From: Campylobacterota bacterium
Lineage (GTDB): Bacteria > Babelota > Babeliae > Babelales > RVW-14
DNA length: 64,000 bases
Direction of reading: 5' to 3'
Assembly: GCA_020633995.1 (NCBI GenBank)
Contig: JACKCO010000003.1
Span: forward strand, 1 to 64,000
The first letter of the stretch is position 1. Each line of letters starts with the position of its first letter. A model generated the notes under the pieces. It did not search any database, had not been told where the DNA came from, and worked only from the letters and a program-made list of their open reading frames with translations. Below are positions 18,192 to 26,782 of the stretch, piece after piece. Position numbers and translations under genes: made by a program.

Positions 18192-18839
18192 ATGATCAAA
18201 TGTAAGAAAATACTGTTGTCATTGTTGTTTGCCGGTAGCGTATTTATACATTCATTTTGTAGTGGTACCAACACAATGCAAATTGCTCATTTTGGCTCAA
18301 GCGTTGCTGCCCCCGCATGCAACCTAGCTGTAATGTGGGGCAGGAATCTTCGCCCTCAAAAGGCAACTGTCCTAAAATTAGTAGCCTGTTTTTTTCGCAT
18401 TAGTGAACAACTCGCCGCCATAAACTTACAAAAAGGTAAGAGTCCAAGTATTGACCAACTTTACTGGATTACGCATTACCTGATTTCCGCTTGCCAAACA
18501 AGCCATGAACTGGCCACAAAGGATTTCACTCAAGCCCCAGATCTTAGTGATCCGAGAGTAGCTTTTTCCAATAACATTTTAATTAAGCTTTATATGAGCA
18601 ATCTGTTACTGCTAGAAATGTGGCTTGCTAAAAAAAGCTGCGAAGCCCAAGCAGAACTCCTATGGAGCAAAGACTTTGAAAATCGTCCAGACCTTGAGTT
18701 CTTACTATTGATGCTCCGCAATCTAAGTGAAACCGCTATTAATGCGGACAAACCTCTTGAGCTCAATATGCTTCATCTTGGCATCGTTCTCTCAATCATT
18801 TCATGGATGCATCAAGTAAATAAAAAAACCATGAACTAG
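18192..18839 (+). CDS. Exported protein of unknown function
   Basis: Not recognised. A 215-residue protein with a signal peptide ending near HSFCSG (Cys near residue 20 could be a lipid site, but the preceding residues do not fit a good lipobox). The rest is predicted helical with a few Cys. I took the ATG at 18192; the ribosome-binding region (aaagaaaaact directly before ATG) is almost identical to that of the kinase at 342. The longer frame from 18120 adds a leader that spoils the signal peptide. Confidence 0.65.
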   Translation: MIKCKKILLSLLFAGSVFIHSFCSGTNTMQIAHFGSSVAAPACNLAVMWGRNLRPQKATVLKLVACFFRISEQLAAINLQKGKSPSIDQLYWITHYLISACQTSHELATKDFTQAPDLSDPRVAFSNNILIKLYMSNLLLLEMWLAKKSCEAQAELLWSKDFENRPDLEFLLLMLRNLSETAINADKPLELNMLHLGIVLSIISWMHQVNKKTMN

Positions 18840-18868
18840 TTCAGCTGCTCAGGCACTATAAAAAAATT

Positions 18869-18905
18869 AAAAGTCCCTAGTTTTGGTGATTATTAGGGAC
18901 TTTTG
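18869..18905 (+). terminator. Terminator before the cell-division genes
   Basis: Stem AAAAGTCCCTA / TAGGGACTTTT with a 14-base loop and a T-rich end. Confidence 0.85.
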
Positions 18906-19002
18906 TCTTAAGAGATTTGCTTTTTTCTCTCACATTATGCTAACGTTTGAGGGTAGAAATGGAAAACGTAGTACTAATGAAGTGTTTTAGCTATGGACAA
19001 AG

Positions 19003-19845
19003 ATGGAAAAAAGACGGGTCTATCAAACAATCAAAAAAGGGCTTGTACTGACAATTGTCACCGGCACAATTGCCCCACCCGTTTTCCTAATCGTTAAAAA
19101 AACATTTAATGATCAGCTCGAACGATTGTACCAGCACTTCACACCCGTACGCGTAGCATTCAACTTTTCTGACTTATACAACCAAGAAGTAGCCGACGAA
19201 CTTATCGAACTCATTAATCAAAAGGCCACAACAACCAGCTTTATAAATTTAGACAAACAAGAACTTTGTAACACGATTAAAGAAAAGTATCCTATAGTCA
19301 ATCACATAGAATGGTCATTTAATTCAGATCGCACGTTACAAGTAATTATCAAAGGCCTGGTTCCCAAACTTGTAATTAATAATAAATACATTTTAACTCA
19401 AAGTAGATCTCTTTTTGCTTTACACTGGTTCAAGGATTTCGACCTTGAAAACAGTCTACACATTACGCTTGATAACAAGCTTATCAGCGAGCAGGTATCA
19501 CAAAAATTATATGCCTTTCTTACAACCCTGAGTTCACAAATCCATAGTGAATTCATGGTAGAGTATAATGACCCTTCTCAGATTTTTTTATTTCCCAAGA
19601 AAGACAATCCTCAATATCACATCCTTGTCGATGAAAAAAGCATAACGGATCATGCTAAATTAAAGTTTGCTCATACAGCCTTTGAGCAATATATGCATGA
19701 CCATTTTAACAAGACAAAAACTAAGCCTTTTGTAGCAATTGACGCACGCTTTAAAGATCGCGTGATTATAAAAAAATTAAAGGGAGCCAAAGGGGGAGGT
19801 AAGCATGAAAAGAAAAATGCTTGCAGATCACTTCACAGCAATTGA
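19003..19845 (+). CDS. ftsQ: FtsQ/DivIB-like cell-division protein
   Basis: Probable single-span divisome protein linking the cytoplasmic ring to septal wall synthesis. The 280 residues have a short basic head, one membrane span (about 13-32) and an outer part with a POTRA-like start: LDKQELCNTIKEKYPIVNHIEWSF, then a strand pair ending in KGLVPKLVINN. This is the FtsQ pattern of YPxVxxVxW followed by xxPxxxxN. Similarity is weak, so the call leans on position: the gene overlaps ftsA by 41 bases and ftsZ follows, the classical ftsQ-ftsA-ftsZ order. The Lys/Gly-rich tail is probably a product of the overlap. No ddl or murC gene precedes it here. Confidence 0.7.
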   Translation: MEKRRVYQTIKKGLVLTIVTGTIAPPVFLIVKKTFNDQLERLYQHFTPVRVAFNFSDLYNQEVADELIELINQKATTTSFINLDKQELCNTIKEKYPIVNHIEWSFNSDRTLQVIIKGLVPKLVINNKYILTQSRSLFALHWFKDFDLENSLHITLDNKLISEQVSQKLYAFLTTLSSQIHSEFMVEYNDPSQIFLFPKKDNPQYHILVDEKSITDHAKLKFAHTAFEQYMHDHFNKTKTKPFVAIDARFKDRVIIKKLKGAKGGGKHEKKNACRSLHSN

Positions 19846-21064
19846 CATTGGCACCACCAAAATTTGTGTACTGATCGGCAAAGTTGATTCAAAAAATAAT
19901 ATAGAAATACTTGGCATAGGCCACCATCCGTCGTACGGCCTAAAGAAAGGTGTCGTAACAGATATTGGACAGACAGTAAATTCGATTAAAAGCGCCATAA
20001 ATCAAGCAGAAGAAATGGCAGGCGTCAGGGTTGAGACAGCAACCGTTGGAATTTCTGGCGGACATATTAAATCATTTAACTCTACAGGTGTTGTTGCTAT
20101 CAAAAACAAAGAAGTTAGCCAAACCGACATTGACCGGGTCATTGACGCTGCCAAGGCCATTCCTATCCCCGAGGATCAATACATCCTGCACATATTACCT
20201 CAATATTTTCGCATCGACGGCCAAGAATATGTTTTCGACTCGCTTGGCATGTATGGGGTACGACTTGAAGCACAAGTTCATATCGTTACTGGAGCAGTCT
20301 CTTCGGCTCAAAATATCATTAAAGCATGTGAGCTTGCTGGCATAATCGTCGGTGATATTGTGCTTGAACAAATTGCATCGGCTGATGCGGTCCTTACACA
20401 GGCAGAACGTGAAATGGGCGTTGGTATTTTAGATATAGGCGGCGGAACTTCAGATTTTGCAATTTATAAAGACGGCCGGATTCGACATTCAAAAGTTATT
20501 CCTTTAGCTGGTAACCACTTCACTAACGACATTGCCGTTGGCCTCAACATACCTTTTAAAAAAGCAGAAGCACTAAAACGCATGTACGGATCAGCATCGC
20601 AATATACTTCCAAAGAACAACCACAAAATGAATATCTAAAAATTAATCTAGGCTACGAAGGAGGCATCAAACATATAGCCCGTCATGATATTGACCAAAT
20701 TCTTTACTTTCGAGCTGAAGAAATTTTAGATATGCTTGCAGACGAAATCGTACAATATCGTCTCAAAGCATTTATGCCATCTGGCCTTGTGCTCACCGGT
20801 GGAGGATCCCTTCTTGCCCATCTAAAAGATCTCGCCTCACAAAAATTATCCATGGCAACTAGAATTGGAACACCCGAGTCACTACAAGAAGATATGCAAA
20901 CAGCCATCCCTGATGTAATTAAAAGTCCAATTTATTCGACGGCCTATGGGCTCTTGCTGTACGCTATTAAAGATGTTGATGGAAAAGAAATCATTAAAAG
21001 TGACCACTCAGTCTTTACCGGAGTTATGAAAAGAATGAAGTCGTGGATTTACGATTTTTTTTAA
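19805..21064 (+). CDS. ftsA: Cell-division protein FtsA
   Basis: Actin-like ATPase that anchors FtsZ filaments to the membrane. The 419 residues show the phosphate 1 loop FTAIDIGTTKICVLIG (near 10-25), the 1C subdomain, phosphate 2 GVGILDIGGGTSDFAIY (near 204-220) and the adenosine motif GLVLTGGGSLL (near 326-336). The last 14 residues (GVMKRMKSWIYDFF) form the amphipathic helix that binds the membrane. The start codon lies inside the ftsQ-like gene, 41 bases before its stop, behind GGGGGAGGT. ftsZ follows 25 bases downstream. Confidence 0.96.
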   Translation: MKRKMLADHFTAIDIGTTKICVLIGKVDSKNNIEILGIGHHPSYGLKKGVVTDIGQTVNSIKSAINQAEEMAGVRVETATVGISGGHIKSFNSTGVVAIKNKEVSQTDIDRVIDAAKAIPIPEDQYILHILPQYFRIDGQEYVFDSLGMYGVRLEAQVHIVTGAVSSAQNIIKACELAGIIVGDIVLEQIASADAVLTQAEREMGVGILDIGGGTSDFAIYKDGRIRHSKVIPLAGNHFTNDIAVGLNIPFKKAEALKRMYGSASQYTSKEQPQNEYLKINLGYEGGIKHIARHDIDQILYFRAEEILDMLADEIVQYRLKAFMPSGLVLTGGGSLLAHLKDLASQKLSMATRIGTPESLQEDMQTAIPDVIKSPIYSTAYGLLLYAIKDVDGKEIIKSDHSVFTGVMKRMKSWIYDFF

Positions 21065-21089
21065 ATGAAGAAATAAGAAGGGGAAAGGT

Positions 21090-22442
21090 ATGATCGAACT
21101 TAACCTTGAAGAAGAACTAGTTGACACATCGGGCGTTAATTTAAAAGTTTTAGGTATCGGAGGTGCTGGTGGCAATGCTGTAAATAGTATGATAAGCAGT
21201 GGAGAACTTGACCATGTTAAATTTATTGTTGCTAATACAGATGCACAAGCACTCAATCTCTCGCAAGCCAAGCAAAAACTCCAGCTGGGTAAAAAAATTA
21301 CTAAAGGTCTTGGCGCAGGTTCAAACCCCGACATTGGAAGACGTGCGGCCGAAGAAGATATTGAAACAATAACGGAACACATTGCCGACTCAGACATCTT
21401 ATTTCTCACAGCTGGCCTTGGCGGTGGTACCGGCTCAGGCGGCATACCTGTTGTCGCACACATTGCGCGTGAAATGGGTATTTTAACAGTAGCCATTGTC
21501 ACTAAGCCTTTTGTCTTTGAAGGCAAACGCCGCATGCGCCAAGCAGAAGCAGCACTCGAACAACTCAGACGAGCAGTAGACACACTCATTGTCGTACCCA
21601 ATCAAAAACTTTTACAAATCGTTGACCAAAAAATTTCTATGCTCAATGCGTTTGCACTCTCAAACGATATCCTAAAACAAGCAATTAAAGGTATCTCTGA
21701 CATCATCACCAAAGCTGGCCACATCAATGTTGACTTCTCTGACGTAAAGGCAATTATGAAAGACACCGGCATTGCTATGATGGGAACCGGCAAAGCCTCA
21801 GGCCCTGACAGAGCCGCTCAAGCAGCGCGTCACGCCATTAGCTCACCACTACTTGAAAACGTTGACATTAATGGTGCAAGCGGTGTCCTGATCAACATCA
21901 CTGGTGGACAGGATCTTGGATTATATGAAATTAACGAAGCTGCATCTCTCATTTATGAAATGGCAAGTGAAGATGCAAACATTATTTTAGGCTCAGTCAT
22001 TGATGAAGCTATGGAAGACTCCATCATGATTACCGTCATAGCAACAGGATTTGATGGCCAACATCAAACACAACAGACGGAACAAGAAATTTACTCCACA
22101 GCTCAACCCGTCACACGCGAGCCACAGCCAATACACCAAGCACGTCAACCATCCCATACACCACGCACCCAGCAAGAAGTTGTTCATGAGCTAACTAAGC
22201 CTCAGGTACACGTTCAACACACTGAGCCGACCAAGCAAGAAAGCCCAAAGGGTTACGCCCAATCAACTACCATCCCTGAAATGCATATTGATTTACAAGA
22301 CTACGATGTGCCAACCTTTTTACGCAAAAAGGCCCAAGAACAACAAGAAACAAAATCTGAGCAAAGACTTGAGCAAGCAGAACAGTCAACCCCCGATGAA
22401 AACGCAACAACTCTAACAGAAACGCAGCAATTGCACGAATAA
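21090..22442 (+). CDS. ftsZ: Cell-division protein FtsZ with extended tail
   Basis: Tubulin-like GTPase forming the division ring. The GTPase core (about 14-325) has GIGGAGGNAVNSMI, the tubulin signature GLGGGTGSGGIPVVA and the T7 loop with NVDFSDVKAIM. A Gln/Pro/Thr-rich linker follows, then the conserved C-terminal peptide DYDVPTFLRKKA near residue 404, which in other bacteria binds FtsA and ZipA. Oddly, about 35 further polar residues (Glu/Gln/Thr-rich) follow that peptide, which normally sits near the end. The ribosome site gaaggggaaagg is strong. A terminator follows. That Dependentiae-type cells have ftsZ but few cell-wall genes nearby is consistent with a host-associated life, but this is inference. 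Confidence 0.96.
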   Translation: MIELNLEEELVDTSGVNLKVLGIGGAGGNAVNSMISSGELDHVKFIVANTDAQALNLSQAKQKLQLGKKITKGLGAGSNPDIGRRAAEEDIETITEHIADSDILFLTAGLGGGTGSGGIPVVAHIAREMGILTVAIVTKPFVFEGKRRMRQAEAALEQLRRAVDTLIVVPNQKLLQIVDQKISMLNAFALSNDILKQAIKGISDIITKAGHINVDFSDVKAIMKDTGIAMMGTGKASGPDRAAQAARHAISSPLLENVDINGASGVLINITGGQDLGLYEINEAASLIYEMASEDANIILGSVIDEAMEDSIMITVIATGFDGQHQTQQTEQEIYSTAQPVTREPQPIHQARQPSHTPRTQQEVVHELTKPQVHVQHTEPTKQESPKGYAQSTTIPEMHIDLQDYDVPTFLRKKAQEQQETKSEQRLEQAEQSTPDENATTLTETQQLHE

Positions 22443-22445
22443 TTT

Positions 22446-22474
22446 GAGGGCGCATTCTTGCGCCCTTCTCTTTT
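22446..22474 (+). terminator. Terminator of ftsQ-ftsA-ftsZ
   Basis: Stem AGGGCGCA / TGCGCCCT around TTCT, followed by TCTCTTTT. Confidence 0.88.
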
Positions 22475-22574
22475 ATCGCATTGCTATTTTTTTGCATTTT
22501 TTTTCTTTCATTTTTAGACTCAGCTTAACGGTTGTAATAATTGAATGTAAATTTTACAAAGCTAAGGTTCTATC

Positions 22575-23183
22575 ATGAAAAAAATTTCACTCCTGTCATT
22601 ATCCCTGCTCACTTTTTTAACCATGCAAGCTGCAGAACACCTCCTTAGCCAAAATCAAAAACTCAACAGTGTAGATCCAATTGTTCAAACGTGGCTACAA
22701 ACAGTAGAAAATAAAAATGTTTTAGTAGTAGGCAATGAAAACAATCTTCTTTCAATTCAAGCTCTACGTAGTGAAAAGCCAGCATCAAGTGTCGCTCTTT
22801 TGATTAAACCAACAGATAAAATCGACATTTTATACTCTATGGAGCGCAACCTACAAATACATAAAAATGATTTCTCACGTCTTTTATTAGAAGAAAACAG
22901 CTTTGATTCGATGATTATAGTAGATGAAATAACAGAATTAACCCATGAACAAACAAGAACCTTTTTAGATTGCATGCTCAAAGTTCTCAGACCATCAGGA
23001 ACAATAACCATCATTGTGTCGCAAGAAATTTTTTATTCAAATCTTAAAGATACCCTAAAAAAAGCCCAGTTTAAAATGGAACAAAAAGTTAACCGATATC
23101 GAGCCGAATACAAAACAAACAATTCTGGCATTAGCTGCTTGCGCTACGCAATTACCGCAAGCAAACCTGACTTAACTCAATGA
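22575..23183 (+). CDS. Exported degenerate methyltransferase-fold protein
   Basis: First of three neighbouring Rossmann methyltransferase-like genes. The 202 residues start with a signal peptide (ISLLSLSLLTFLTMQAA). The body has VLVVGNENNLLSIQAL where motif I should be, without the glycine-rich loop, then DSMIIVDEITEL and LKVLRPSGTITIIVSQ, which correspond to motifs IV and V/VI (the LxPGG turn is changed to RPSG). Cofactor binding is therefore doubtful; it may be a non-catalytic paralogue. Its end overlaps the next start by 4 bases (ATGA). Confidence 0.7.
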   Translation: MKKISLLSLSLLTFLTMQAAEHLLSQNQKLNSVDPIVQTWLQTVENKNVLVVGNENNLLSIQALRSEKPASSVALLIKPTDKIDILYSMERNLQIHKNDFSRLLLEENSFDSMIIVDEITELTHEQTRTFLDCMLKVLRPSGTITIIVSQEIFYSNLKDTLKKAQFKMEQKVNRYRAEYKTNNSGISCLRYAITASKPDLTQ

Positions 23184-23950
23184 ACAAACTAGCTAAAATA
23201 CTGTTAGTGGGATTACTACTCGCTCAGGCGCAATTGTTAAACGGTTCTGAAAAAAGCTTCAATCAAATGAATACACCAAAGAGCACGGGGTTTAATATTT
23301 GCTGGGGTAGTACATACTGCGAGCAGTGGGTCAAGCAGGCTCAAAATAAAATGCTTCTTGACCTCAGCTACTGTTTTAGCCCTTGGTCGCTAAAAGCGCT
23401 TGAAAATGGAGCCGAACATGTAACTTTTATCGACATTACACAAACTGATTTACGCGACATGCAAGATCGTGCTTACGCACAAGATTTTTCTAAAAAAATA
23501 TCATGCGTATATGCGGACTTTACCCAAATAAGCTTTTTTAGAGACAGCTTTGATTCTATCTTAATGTCACATATTCTTGCATTTCTCAACCCAACAATGA
23601 TCCAAAAAACTTTGAATAATGCTTATACCTGGCTTACACCGGGGGGCACACTGTTTATAATCACTACATCGGCCGAAGCAATAGCCCTGAAAAAATACAA
23701 AGCTCTTTACGGTAAGCGAGAAAAGGGCAAATTCGCTCAGATTGATTTATCAAAAGAACTTTCGCAAGTAAACCACATCCCCACCGTACACAGCATTATT
23801 GCATGTGACGATTTAGTTGCTATGCTAAAATCTATCGGATTTGAGATCATCACCAATGAAAAATTTTCAATATCACACAAAACCGAAAAAATTTCTGGCG
23901 TAATTTCAGAGTTTTGTGCCGTTGTCGCAAAAAAGCCAACGGAAAACTAA
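23180..23950 (+). CDS. Exported SAM methyltransferase-like protein
   Basis: Second of the trio. The 256 residues have an N-terminal signal sequence (ILLVGLLLAQAQLLNGS) and a class I methyltransferase fold. Motif I is worn (LLDLSYCFSPWSLKALENGA). DSILMSHILAFLNP and WLTPGGTLFIITTS are good matches to motifs IV and V, and the latter is nearly the same as in the third gene. Its start overlaps the previous stop (ATGA). The substrate is unknown, and methylation outside the cytoplasm would need a source of S-adenosylmethionine. Confidence 0.72.
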   Translation: MNKLAKILLVGLLLAQAQLLNGSEKSFNQMNTPKSTGFNICWGSTYCEQWVKQAQNKMLLDLSYCFSPWSLKALENGAEHVTFIDITQTDLRDMQDRAYAQDFSKKISCVYADFTQISFFRDSFDSILMSHILAFLNPTMIQKTLNNAYTWLTPGGTLFIITTSAEAIALKKYKALYGKREKGKFAQIDLSKELSQVNHIPTVHSIIACDDLVAMLKSIGFEIITNEKFSISHKTEKISGVISEFCAVVAKKPTEN

Positions 23951-23984
23951 CATCCATATTCCTTACTCAAAAAAGGGAGATCTA

Positions 23985-24758
23985 ATGAAAAAAATAGCTA
24001 TCGCGATGTTTTGTTTAGCAAGCATTTCGTTAAGCGCAGCAGAAAAGCCAACGAATACACAATCATTCGAAAGTGGCCTGCACCAGTTCACACCAACAGA
24101 CAATAAAATTGGTTACTTTATCCATGGCCCTAATGATATTTGCAATCAATGGGCGCTCTTTTCCAAAGGTAAAAGAGTAGTGGACGCTGGCTGCGGAGAC
24201 GGCTACTGGACTTTAGAAGCATTGCGACAGGGCGCAAAAAAGGTTTTTGCCATTGACAAGTGCCAAAGCCACATTCATAAAACGCAGGAAACTACAAAGT
24301 TGTACTACACGCAAGTCACTTACCATCACGAATCAATAATGGACATAGATCTTCCAATTGACTCGGTTGATGCAATACTATTTTGTCATGTTTTAGCATA
24401 CCTGAGCCCAGCTGAAATTAAAGAGCTCATACTTAATACAAAAAACTGGCTAAAGCCCGGGGGGAAAATATTTATTGTCACCACATCAATTAACACTGAA
24501 GGAAACGAACAATTTAATGCTTGTAAAAAAGAGTACGAAGAAAAAATCGTAGCAAACCCATTGAGCTTTGTTGCAATTAATTTTCACAAATATATGGAAC
24601 AAACAAAAAATATTCTTCCTGAATGGCACAGCCTAACATCACCAAGAAGCCTTTCTATGATGCTTCAAGATTGGGGATTTGAAGTTGAAGCATGTCATGA
24701 CATTACCATTGGCATTAGATCAAAATTCTGTGGCGCTATCGCGGTCAAACCAAATTAA
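23985..24758 (+). CDS. Exported SAM-dependent methyltransferase
   Basis: Third and best preserved of the trio. The 257 residues carry a textbook signal peptide (MKKIAIAMFCLASISLSAAEK), then an intact motif I VVDAGCGDGYWTLEAL (near 66-81), the acidic end of strand 2 (FAIDKC), motif IV DAILFCHVLAYLSP and LKPGGKIFIVTTS. It should therefore bind S-adenosylmethionine if the cofactor is available. The ATG at 23985 has AAGGGAGA ahead; the earlier ATG at 23916 lies inside the previous gene and would bury the signal peptide. A strong terminator follows, making 22575-24758 an operon. Confidence 0.78.
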   Translation: MKKIAIAMFCLASISLSAAEKPTNTQSFESGLHQFTPTDNKIGYFIHGPNDICNQWALFSKGKRVVDAGCGDGYWTLEALRQGAKKVFAIDKCQSHIHKTQETTKLYYTQVTYHHESIMDIDLPIDSVDAILFCHVLAYLSPAEIKELILNTKNWLKPGGKIFIVTTSINTEGNEQFNACKKEYEEKIVANPLSFVAINFHKYMEQTKNILPEWHSLTSPRSLSMMLQDWGFEVEACHDITIGIRSKFCGAIAVKPN

Positions 24759-24794
24759 AAAGAAGGCCCCGATTTTCTTCGGGGCCTTCTTTTT
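24757..24794. terminator. Bidirectional terminator
   Basis: 16-base stem AAAAAGAAGGCCCCGA / TCGGGGCCTTCTTTTT around TTTTCT, between convergent genes, T-rich on both strands. Confidence 0.94.
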
Positions 24795-24812
24795 AAAAAA
24801 ACAAATTCTAAT

Positions 24813-25739
24813 CTATCGTTGCCTATGCAACATACGCTCGCGCATCAAACTAGCAAGCTCTTCTTGGTAAAACAAATATACACCAAACAAAATAACCATC
24901 GCCGATGTTACTAGGTTTGTTGTTAATCTTTCATGTAAAAATGTATATCCAAAAAAGGCCACAAATATTGGTACTGAAAAACCCGCAAGTGAAACGAAAT
25001 TTGCCGAGTGAATTCTTAAAAATGTTGCATACATGGTGTATGCAATAATGTTACCAACAAAAACAGTGTAGGCAAAAAGCAAAATCCACTGCCAAGAAAA
25101 ACTAAAGCTAATGGTTGCGTAATTATCAACAAATGTCGATAAGCACAACGCCAGCACACCTGAAATGCTCATCATAACACCATTAAGCTCTGCTGGTGCA
25201 TAACGCTCTCGCTTAAGCATGCTTTGTGCAAGCAGCCAACCATATCGCCCAATAGCCATGGCAGCAAAAGCTGCAAGCTCAGGAAACGAGAAAATTAGGA
25301 ATGCATGGAACCCTTGTTCTGACGTGTAGTTTGAGTAACACAAGATCATAGACCCAGAAAATCCAACCAAAATACCCAAAATCTTTTTAAAGTTGAGTCG
25401 GTCGCTAAATAAAAAATATGAGTAAATTGCTGTTACAAACGGATCAAGACTGCCAATAAATGCAGCCTTACCAGACGGCATGTATTTCAGAGCAAAGGCT
25501 TTACAAAGCGAAGGCACACACGTCGTAAAAAGTGCAGCCAGCATAATCTTGAAAATATCATCCTTTAAATATTTCCAACGTAGACGAGGAGAGGTCCGGT
25601 AGTACATAAACCACAAAATGAGACCCGCCGTAAGCATACGAATGCCAACAAAAAACGTCGGAGGAACACTTGCAAGTAATACCTTATTTGCTGAAATAGC
25701 GCTTGCCAACAAAGCAAAGCCCAAGAAGATGAAATACAT
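24813..25739 (-). CDS. EamA/DMT-family transporter
   Basis: A 308-residue inner-membrane protein with ten hydrophobic spans arranged as two EamA repeats, the plan of the drug/metabolite transporter superfamily (metabolite or amino-acid exporters and importers). Family features include ALLASAISANKVLLASVPPTFFVGIRML in the first repeat and GFSVPIFVAFFGYTFLHERLT near the end, the conserved Pro and Glu of the second repeat. I preferred the ATG at 25739, which has AGGA five bases before it, to the GTG at 25781. The substrate is unknown; in a host-dependent cell a role in metabolite uptake is possible. Confidence 0.85.
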   Translation of the reverse strand: MYFIFLGFALLASAISANKVLLASVPPTFFVGIRMLTAGLILWFMYYRTSPRLRWKYLKDDIFKIMLAALFTTCVPSLCKAFALKYMPSGKAAFIGSLDPFVTAIYSYFLFSDRLNFKKILGILVGFSGSMILCYSNYTSEQGFHAFLIFSFPELAAFAAMAIGRYGWLLAQSMLKRERYAPAELNGVMMSISGVLALCLSTFVDNYATISFSFSWQWILLFAYTVFVGNIIAYTMYATFLRIHSANFVSLAGFSVPIFVAFFGYTFLHERLTTNLVTSAMVILFGVYLFYQEELASLMRERMLHRQR

Positions 25740-25880
25740 ACTAGTCCTAACATTTTTAAATTTATGCGATAGACTATCCACACAAGAAAACTTAGTTTAC
25801 AAAGCTTAAGTAGTTTGTCCAAAAATAATATCGTAAAACAATCGTCTTAACAAAAAAGATTTACATTTCATTGAAAAAAT

Positions 25881-26777
25881 ATGCAATTGTCATTTTTTAA
25901 AGAAAAAAAAGCCAGTAGGCCTGAAGCTCACCTTACTTATCAGTTTAGAAGTGAAGGCCTCTCTGAAAATATCATCAAACAATTTCAAGAGCTCATTTAC
26001 AGTTTTTATAATCAAAGGCGACGCTCTTTTGCCTGGCGCGATCATATCGATCCATACCATGTTGTCGTCTCTGAAATAATGCTACAACAAACACAAACAG
26101 ACAGAGTAACTAAAAAATTTGAGCAATTCATAACCACTTTTCCATCGTTTACGCTACTTGCTCAAGCATCATTTGACGAGGTGCTACGAGTTTGGAAAGG
26201 ACTTGGATACAATCGCCGAGCCCAAGCACTACAAAAAATTGCACAAAAAGTTGTCTCAGAATTTGATGGACACCTACCATCTGATGAGCTTGTACTTGAA
26301 ACGTTTCCCGGTATTGGCAGGGCAACCGCACGCTCAATTGTGTCTTTTGCCTATAACAAGCCCGTTAGTTTTATAGAAACGAACATCAGAACTGTTTATA
26401 TCTATTTTTTCTTTCATGATCAGCTCGGTGTTAGTGATAAACAACTCATGCCGCTTATTGAAAAAACCTTAGACCATGAAAATCCACGCGACTGGTATTA
26501 CGCACTTATGGACTACGGGGTAATGCTAAAAAAAGAAGTTGGCAACTTGTGCAAACTCAGCGCACACTACACTAAGCAATCCAAATTCGAAGGTTCTGAT
26601 AGGCAAATTCGTGGTCAAATTTTACAGATACTTCTTGATCACGGTTCACTCAAACAAGCAAAGTTGATTCATGCGATAGGAAAAGAAAAAGGGAGAATTA
26701 TCAAAATCATTGACCAACTCATACAAGAAAAATTTATTCTTATCGATAATGATACCTTAAAAATTCAATCCTCATAA
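25881..26777 (+). CDS. MutY-like HhH-GPD DNA glycosylase without iron-sulphur cluster
   Basis: Base-excision repair glycosylase, probably removing adenine opposite 8-oxoguanine. The 298 residues show the MutY helix RRSFAWRDHIDPYHVVVSEIMLQQTQTD with the catalytic Glu (near 63) and the helix-hairpin-helix LETFPGIGRATA (near 137-149). Two departures from E. coli MutY stand out. The Asp of the GPD loop (LDGNV in E. coli) is Glu in FIETNIRTVY. The four Cys that hold the 4Fe-4S cluster are missing; only one Cys remains in that stretch (VGNLCKLSAHYTKQSKFEGS). The C-terminal 8-oxoG recognition domain is also lacking, replaced by a small winged-helix-like tail. I recall similar cluster-less proteins in Patescibacteria; this should be confirmed by search. 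Confidence 0.8.
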   Translation: MQLSFFKEKKASRPEAHLTYQFRSEGLSENIIKQFQELIYSFYNQRRRSFAWRDHIDPYHVVVSEIMLQQTQTDRVTKKFEQFITTFPSFTLLAQASFDEVLRVWKGLGYNRRAQALQKIAQKVVSEFDGHLPSDELVLETFPGIGRATARSIVSFAYNKPVSFIETNIRTVYIYFFFHDQLGVSDKQLMPLIEKTLDHENPRDWYYALMDYGVMLKKEVGNLCKLSAHYTKQSKFEGSDRQIRGQILQILLDHGSLKQAKLIHAIGKEKGRIIKIIDQLIQEKFILIDNDTLKIQSS

Positions 26778-26782
26778 ATTTT

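Noticed and set aside
21008..21601. 197-residue minus-strand frame opposite ftsZ
   Set aside because: Lies wholly across the conserved FtsZ core and the end of ftsA; a shadow.
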